This document shows, piece by piece, positions 6,877-9,701 of a stretch of 9,701 nucleotides of DNA. Source of the stretch: an uncultured Clostridium sp. (GTDB lineage: Bacteria; Bacillota; Clostridia; Lachnospirales; Lachnospiraceae); assembly GCA_905192625.1 (NCBI GenBank), contig CAJJLI010000040.1, positions 1 through 9,701 on the forward strand. Direction: 5' to 3'. The position numbers were made by a program, and so were the translations under genes. Under the pieces are notes generated by a model. It was not told the DNA's origin, made no database searches, and saw only the letters and a list, made by a program, of their open reading frames with translations. Numbering within the stretch: position 1 is the first letter of the stretch; each line of letters opens with the position of its first letter.

Positions 6877-7593
6877 GTGGATACGCTGGAACTTATTCAT
6901 TTGTCAAAACAAGGGGATAAAGCGGCGAGAGATTTAGTGATTACTGAAAATGTTGGTTTGGTTTGGAGTATTGTTCGTAGATTTTTAGGTAGAGGACACG
7001 AAGCAGAAGATTTATTTCAGATTGGAAGCATTGGTTTAATGAAAGCAATCGACAAATTCGACATGAGCTATGATGTGAAATTCTCAACGTATGCAGTACC
7101 AATGATTACAGGAGAAATTAAGCGATTTTTAAGAGATGACGGTATGATTAAAGTGAGCCGATCAATAAAAGAAACAGCAGGAAAAATCCGAATGGTTCGT
7201 AGTGAACTAGAAAAACAAAATGGGAGAGAACCAACGCTAGAAGAAATCTGCGTTAGTCTACAGCTTGGAAAGGAAGAAGTTGTATTAGCGTTAGAATCTG
7301 GTGCAGAGGTAGAATCCTTATATAAAACAATTTATCAAGGAGACGGAAATGCAATCTACTTGATGGATAAAATTGAGTTTATGGAAGATGAAAGTGACAC
7401 AATGATTAATCATTTAGCATTGAAAGAAGTCATGGAATCATTAGAAGATAAAGAGCGAGATATCATAACTTTGCGTTATTTTAAGGATAAAACACAAACA
7501 GAAATTGCTTCAGTACTTGGAATATCACAAGTCCAAGTTTCAAGATTAGAAAAGAAGATTTTAAGGACAATGCGAGAACGAATGCTTGGTTGA
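6877..7593 (+). CDS. sigF: RNA polymerase forespore sigma factor sigma-F
   Basis: 238-aa sigma-70 family factor that directs RNA polymerase to early forespore genes and is held inactive by SpoIIAB. The start is GTG at 6877, with AAGGGAGA (6863-6870) 6 nt upstream. Region 2 spans about residues 20-90: AEDLFQIGSIGLMKAIDKFD and then FSTYAVPMITGEIKRFLRDD, the core-binding and -10 recognition helices. Region 3 contains VSRSIKETAGKI (93-104). Region 4 ends with the helix-turn-helix TQTEIASVLGISQVQVSRLE (206-225), which reads the -35 element. The order after spoIIAA-spoIIAB is the canonical spoIIA operon and distinguishes it from the related sigma-G. The gene is separated from spoIIAB by 146 nt and is followed by a strong terminator. 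Confidence 0.96.
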   Translation: MDTLELIHLSKQGDKAARDLVITENVGLVWSIVRRFLGRGHEAEDLFQIGSIGLMKAIDKFDMSYDVKFSTYAVPMITGEIKRFLRDDGMIKVSRSIKETAGKIRMVRSELEKQNGREPTLEEICVSLQLGKEEVVLALESGAEVESLYKTIYQGDGNAIYLMDKIEFMEDESDTMINHLALKEVMESLEDKERDIITLRYFKDKTQTEIASVLGISQVQVSRLEKKILRTMRERMLG

Positions 7594-7655
7594 ATAAATT
7601 ACCAGCATATACTTGTGTAAATTGGAAATCATAGTAACAGCATATGGAAGAAGGT

Positions 7656-7725
7656 GGCTGTTGCAAAATACTATTTAGATTATTTGTATCAAATAGCCTA
7701 AAGTATTTTGCAACAGCCTTTTTTT
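7656..7725 (+). terminator. Strong intrinsic terminator between sigF and the spoVA genes
   Basis: GGCTGTTGCAAAATACT (7656-7672) pairs perfectly over 17 bp with 7702-7718 and is followed by seven T (7719-7725). The 29-nt loop holds ATTT (7673-7676) and AAAT (7691-7694), which could extend the helix imperfectly. The next ribosome binding site AAGGAGG starts at the base after the T-run. The geometry is that of a terminator for sigF, but it could also act as an attenuator if transcripts enter spoVA from upstream. Confidence 0.88.
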
Positions 7726-7736
7726 AAGGAGGAGCT

Positions 7737-7877
7737 ATGGTTAAATCAAAACGAGTGTTTATAATGGCGCTTATTGTAATAGCAGTAGCAGTCATTATAG
7801 GTGTAATTGTTTATTTTTCTGGAGATTCAAAGCAGGTTCTTGAGGGAACCTTAGTTTATGAGGGGTTAAAATTATAG
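7737..7877 (+). CDS. Small single-pass membrane protein, 46 aa, unknown function
   Basis: ATG at 7737 has a near-perfect ribosome binding site AAGGAGG (7726-7732) with 4-nt spacing. The product starts MVKSKR, continues with a strongly hydrophobic helix (about residues 7-27, FIMALIVIAVAVIIGVIVYF), and ends in a short polar tail (SGDSKQVLEGTLVYEGLKL). By the positive-inside rule the tail would lie outside the membrane. I do not recognise the family. The frame continues open for 25 codons past the TAG, to a TGA at 7953-7955 inside spoVAA, so a longer ancestral gene cut by a nonsense mutation is possible. It sits just ahead of spoVAA, where B. subtilis has no extra gene. It may be a short spore-membrane protein or a decaying one. 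Confidence 0.6.
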   Translation: MVKSKRVFIMALIVIAVAVIIGVIVYFSGDSKQVLEGTLVYEGLKL

Positions 7878-7923
7878 GAGAAAGGGGTTTTAAAAGCAGA
7901 TACAACGCTTTCTACAAACATCT

Positions 7924-8553
7924 ATGGAAATGGTAAATTTATATATCAAAGCTGAAATGTGTAGCATTGTTACAAATCGTAAAGTGTATTTAAGAGATGT
8001 AGTAAAACTTTACGGAAGTGATAAGAAGTTAGTAAAAGAGCTTAATGAAGAGGTGGTACTTGTTGTACCAAATGAAAAGAAATGCAAGTTTGCTGTTTCG
8101 GTTTTAAAAATTATAGAAATCATACAGAAACAACATCCTAATGTTTTGGTTTTAAATGTTGGAGATACTGATTTTGTGGTTGAGTACATCCCACCAGCAA
8201 AAAAGAAAAAAGTAATGGAAATTGCAAAAACTATATTTGTATGTCTTGCAGTTTTTTTTGGTTCTGCGTTTACAATTATGACTTTTAATGCAGATGTTAG
8301 TGTAGATAAGGTTTTTGACCAATTTTATAGATTGGTTATGGGCCATACCAAATCAGGAGGAAGTGTGTTAGAAATTTCATATTCCATTGGTCTACCGATT
8401 GGTATTATCGTGTTTTTCAATCATTTTACTAGAATTAAAATTGATTCAGATCCAACTCCATTGCAAGTTCAATTACGTTTATACGAACAAGATATGAATA
8501 CGACTGTGATTGAGAATGCAAGTAGAGAAGGAAAAACCATTGATGCGGGATAA
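7924..8553 (+). CDS. spoVAA: Stage V sporulation protein AA
   Basis: 209 aa, close to the B. subtilis SpoVAA length. The family is a membrane component of the spore dipicolinic acid transport system. The N-terminal soluble domain (about residues 3-90) begins VNLYIKAE and ends near DFVVEYIPPAKKK. Helix 1 is at about 101-121, and the region 150-170 carries the family motif PYSIGLxxGxIVFFNHF, seen here as ISYSIGLPIGIIVFFNHF. The C-terminal tail DSDPTPLQVQLRLYEQDMN matches the NEEPSPLEVEMFNYQQNLD of B. subtilis as I recall it. The start is uncertain: ATG 7924 and ATG 7930 both lack a Shine-Dalgarno sequence, and the frame is closed at 7891. Coupling to the upstream small ORF is possible. In B. 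subtilis the spoVA operon is sigma-G dependent. Confidence 0.93.
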   Translation: MEMVNLYIKAEMCSIVTNRKVYLRDVVKLYGSDKKLVKELNEEVVLVVPNEKKCKFAVSVLKIIEIIQKQHPNVLVLNVGDTDFVVEYIPPAKKKKVMEIAKTIFVCLAVFFGSAFTIMTFNADVSVDKVFDQFYRLVMGHTKSGGSVLEISYSIGLPIGIIVFFNHFTRIKIDSDPTPLQVQLRLYEQDMNTTVIENASREGKTIDAG

Positions 8554-8604
8554 ACACGATAATACTTGTAAGTATAGTAAGAAGGGAGCATTAGGGATTT
8601 TACT

Positions 8605-9021
8605 ATGGACATCATACGTAATATAATTCTAGGGTTTATAGGAGTCACGTCAGGAGCTATGGTGGCAGCTGGACTATTTGCTTTTATTACTCTAATTGGA
8701 GTTGTTGGTAGAATGGCTGCTAGGAGTAAAACTAACAAATATATTCTACTTTATGAAGATATGGTTTTGTTTGGAGCGGTTTCTGGTAACATCTTATATA
8801 TTTTCGAATTTGATCTTCCGATAGGTCCGTGGATTCTTATCGTTTTTGGTTTTTTTGCTGGTATATTTGTGGGATGCCTTTCTGTTGCTTTAGCAGAAGT
8901 AGTTAAGGTAATACCAGTATTCGCTAAGCGTATAAATCTTAGGTATGGCTTACCATTTGTTCTCTTAGCATTTGCAATTGGAAAATGTCTTGGAGCACTG
9001 TATCAATTTATGACGAGTTAA
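8605..9021 (+). CDS. spoVAB: Stage V sporulation protein AB
   Basis: 138 aa, against about 141 in B. subtilis. It is an almost entirely hydrophobic integral membrane protein of the SpoVA complex in the inner forespore membrane. Likely helices are at about residues 5-35, 50-68, 72-98 and 114-134. Conserved stretches include GAMVAAGLFAFITLIGVVGRM, YEDMVLFGAVSGN, GIFVGCLSVALAEVVKVIPVFAKRI and AIGKCLGALYQF, which follow the B. subtilis protein closely. ATG 8605 has AGGGA at 8593-8597 with 7-nt spacing. It starts 51 bases after spoVAA and ends 47 bases before spoVAC. Its individual biochemical role within the channel is not established. Confidence 0.95.
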   Translation: MDIIRNIILGFIGVTSGAMVAAGLFAFITLIGVVGRMAARSKTNKYILLYEDMVLFGAVSGNILYIFEFDLPIGPWILIVFGFFAGIFVGCLSVALAEVVKVIPVFAKRINLRYGLPFVLLAFAIGKCLGALYQFMTS

Positions 9022-9068
9022 AATAGCTTGTTTTGGTAATTAAAAAATTTGTATAAGGAGCTTTCGAT

Positions 9069-9566
9069 ATGGAAAATGAAGATAAAAAAGTAACGATATC
9101 TCAAGTAGAACAAGAAAAAAATAAAACAGAGAGAGATAAATTATACAATCAATATGTTAAGCAGGTAACACCAAAGCATAGCTGGTTGATGAATTTAATC
9201 AGAGCGTTTATTTCAGGAGGGATTATATGTGCAATCGGTCAAGGTTTCATGAATTTTTATTTAGCAAGGGGTGCTGAAAAAGATTTGGCAGCAGCATATA
9301 CGACATTGACCCTTGTGTTAATTGCTGTTGTACTAACAGGTTTTAATGTGTATCAAAAGATAGCTAAATTTGCAGGAGCAGGGAGCGTTGTTCCGATTAC
9401 AGGTTTTGCTAACTCGGTAGCTGCACCTGCAATAGAATTTAAAAAAGAAGGTCAAGTGTTTGGTATTGGATGTAAGATATTTACCATAGCAGGACCTGTA
9501 ATACTTTACGGTATATTCTCTTCTTTTATTTTAGGTGTAATTTATTATATCTTTCAAAAATTTTAA
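9069..9566 (+). CDS. spoVAC: Stage V sporulation protein AC
   Basis: 165 aa, against about 150 in B. subtilis. SpoVAC is the multi-pass membrane subunit that behaves as a mechanosensitive channel for dipicolinic acid release in B. subtilis. The first 35 or so residues are highly charged and cytosolic (MENEDKKVTISQVEQEKNK...). Hydrophobic segments follow at about 42-64, 73-95 and 133-160. Between them lies the family signature GAGSVVPITGFANSVAAPAIEFKKEGQVFGIG (about 103-134), shared by SpoVAC and SpoVAE. ATG 9069 has AAGGAG at 9055-9060 with 8-nt spacing. The neighbours spoVAA and spoVAB, in the same order as in other spore formers, support the call. Confidence 0.96.
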   Translation: MENEDKKVTISQVEQEKNKTERDKLYNQYVKQVTPKHSWLMNLIRAFISGGIICAIGQGFMNFYLARGAEKDLAAAYTTLTLVLIAVVLTGFNVYQKIAKFAGAGSVVPITGFANSVAAPAIEFKKEGQVFGIGCKIFTIAGPVILYGIFSSFILGVIYYIFQKF

Positions 9567-9611
9567 ATAGTAGCCAATATATTGATAAGCATAATAGAAA
9601 GGTGTGTTAAA

Positions 9612-9701
9612 ATGAGTGATTCTAAAGCACAGGCAGGTAAAATGAGGGAACCGGCCGTAGCCATTACGAACAACGATGGCAATCTCAGCACGATCCTGCG
9701 T
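9612..9701 (+). CDS. Start of an unidentified ORF in the usual spoVAD position (5' part only)
   Basis: ATG at 9612, preceded by AAAGGTG (9598-9604) with 7-nt spacing and 45 bases after spoVAC, opens a frame that runs off the window after 30 codons. The order of spoVA operons predicts spoVAD, a thiolase-fold protein that binds dipicolinic acid. The visible residues, MSDSKAQAGKM followed by REPAVAITNNDGN, do not resemble the SpoVAD N-termini I remember, which carry a W/F-E-NP block and then a G-x-VG-x-K-E-x-E-GP block. From about 9641 the sequence is 33 of 61 G+C, far above the rest of the window, with codons such as CCG, GCC, CTC and CTG that are otherwise scarce here. It may be an unrelated or recently acquired gene, or SpoVAD with an atypical leader. 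I cannot decide from 30 residues. Confidence 0.6.
   Translation, partial: MSDSKAQAGKMREPAVAITNNDGNLSTILR

Noticed and set aside
1..9701. CRISPR array, tRNA, rRNA, transposase or prophage genes
   Set aside because: No regularly spaced repeats, no tRNA cloverleaf and no recombinase or phage-like frames were seen on either strand.

Overview
The window is AT-rich (roughly one third G+C by eye), all recognisable genes lie on the + strand, and it carries the forespore sporulation genes spoIIAA-spoIIAB-sigF followed by spoVAA-spoVAB-spoVAC. With a T-box controlled valyl-tRNA synthetase upstream, this points to an endospore-forming Firmicute. Codon use and protein sequences look like an anaerobic Clostridia member, probably a Lachnospiraceae relative of Lachnoclostridium phytofermentans; the species is inference.

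Layout. 1-270 is the 3' end of a glyoxalase-type gene. 352-723 holds a sigma-A-like promoter and a valine T-box riboswitch with specifier GUA, ending in a perfect 11-bp terminator hairpin. 724-963 is an unusually long stretch before valS, with a tandem 31-nt repeat and an open 50-codon frame. valS (964-3642) is complete. 3643-4091 is non-coding: a strong terminator, then an inverted repeat overlapping a candidate promoter. Next come a 46-aa acidic small ORF (4092-4232) and a 468-aa zinc-ribbon/TPR/membrane/coiled-coil/TPR protein (4261-5667), closed by a terminator.

5789-7593 is the spoIIA operon: anti-anti-sigma factor SpoIIAA, anti-sigma kinase SpoIIAB and sigma-F. These form the partner-switching module that turns on the forespore programme. 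Spacing is loose: 63 to 75 nt between spoIIAA and spoIIAB, and 146 nt between spoIIAB and sigF. The second gap is bracketed by a perfect 15-bp inverted repeat. A 17-bp-stem terminator follows sigF and abuts the ribosome binding site of a 46-aa membrane small ORF (7737-7877). After it come spoVAA, spoVAB and spoVAC, which encode parts of the membrane channel that moves Ca-dipicolinic acid into the forming spore and out at germination. The last 90 bases begin another ORF. It occupies the usual spoVAD position, but it does not read like the SpoVAD N-terminus I know and it has a sharply higher G+C.

The core content is well known. I found no convincing new multi-gene system. The parts worth a second look are the small ORFs, the structured intergenic regions of the sporulation operons, and the unexpected ORF at the right edge.
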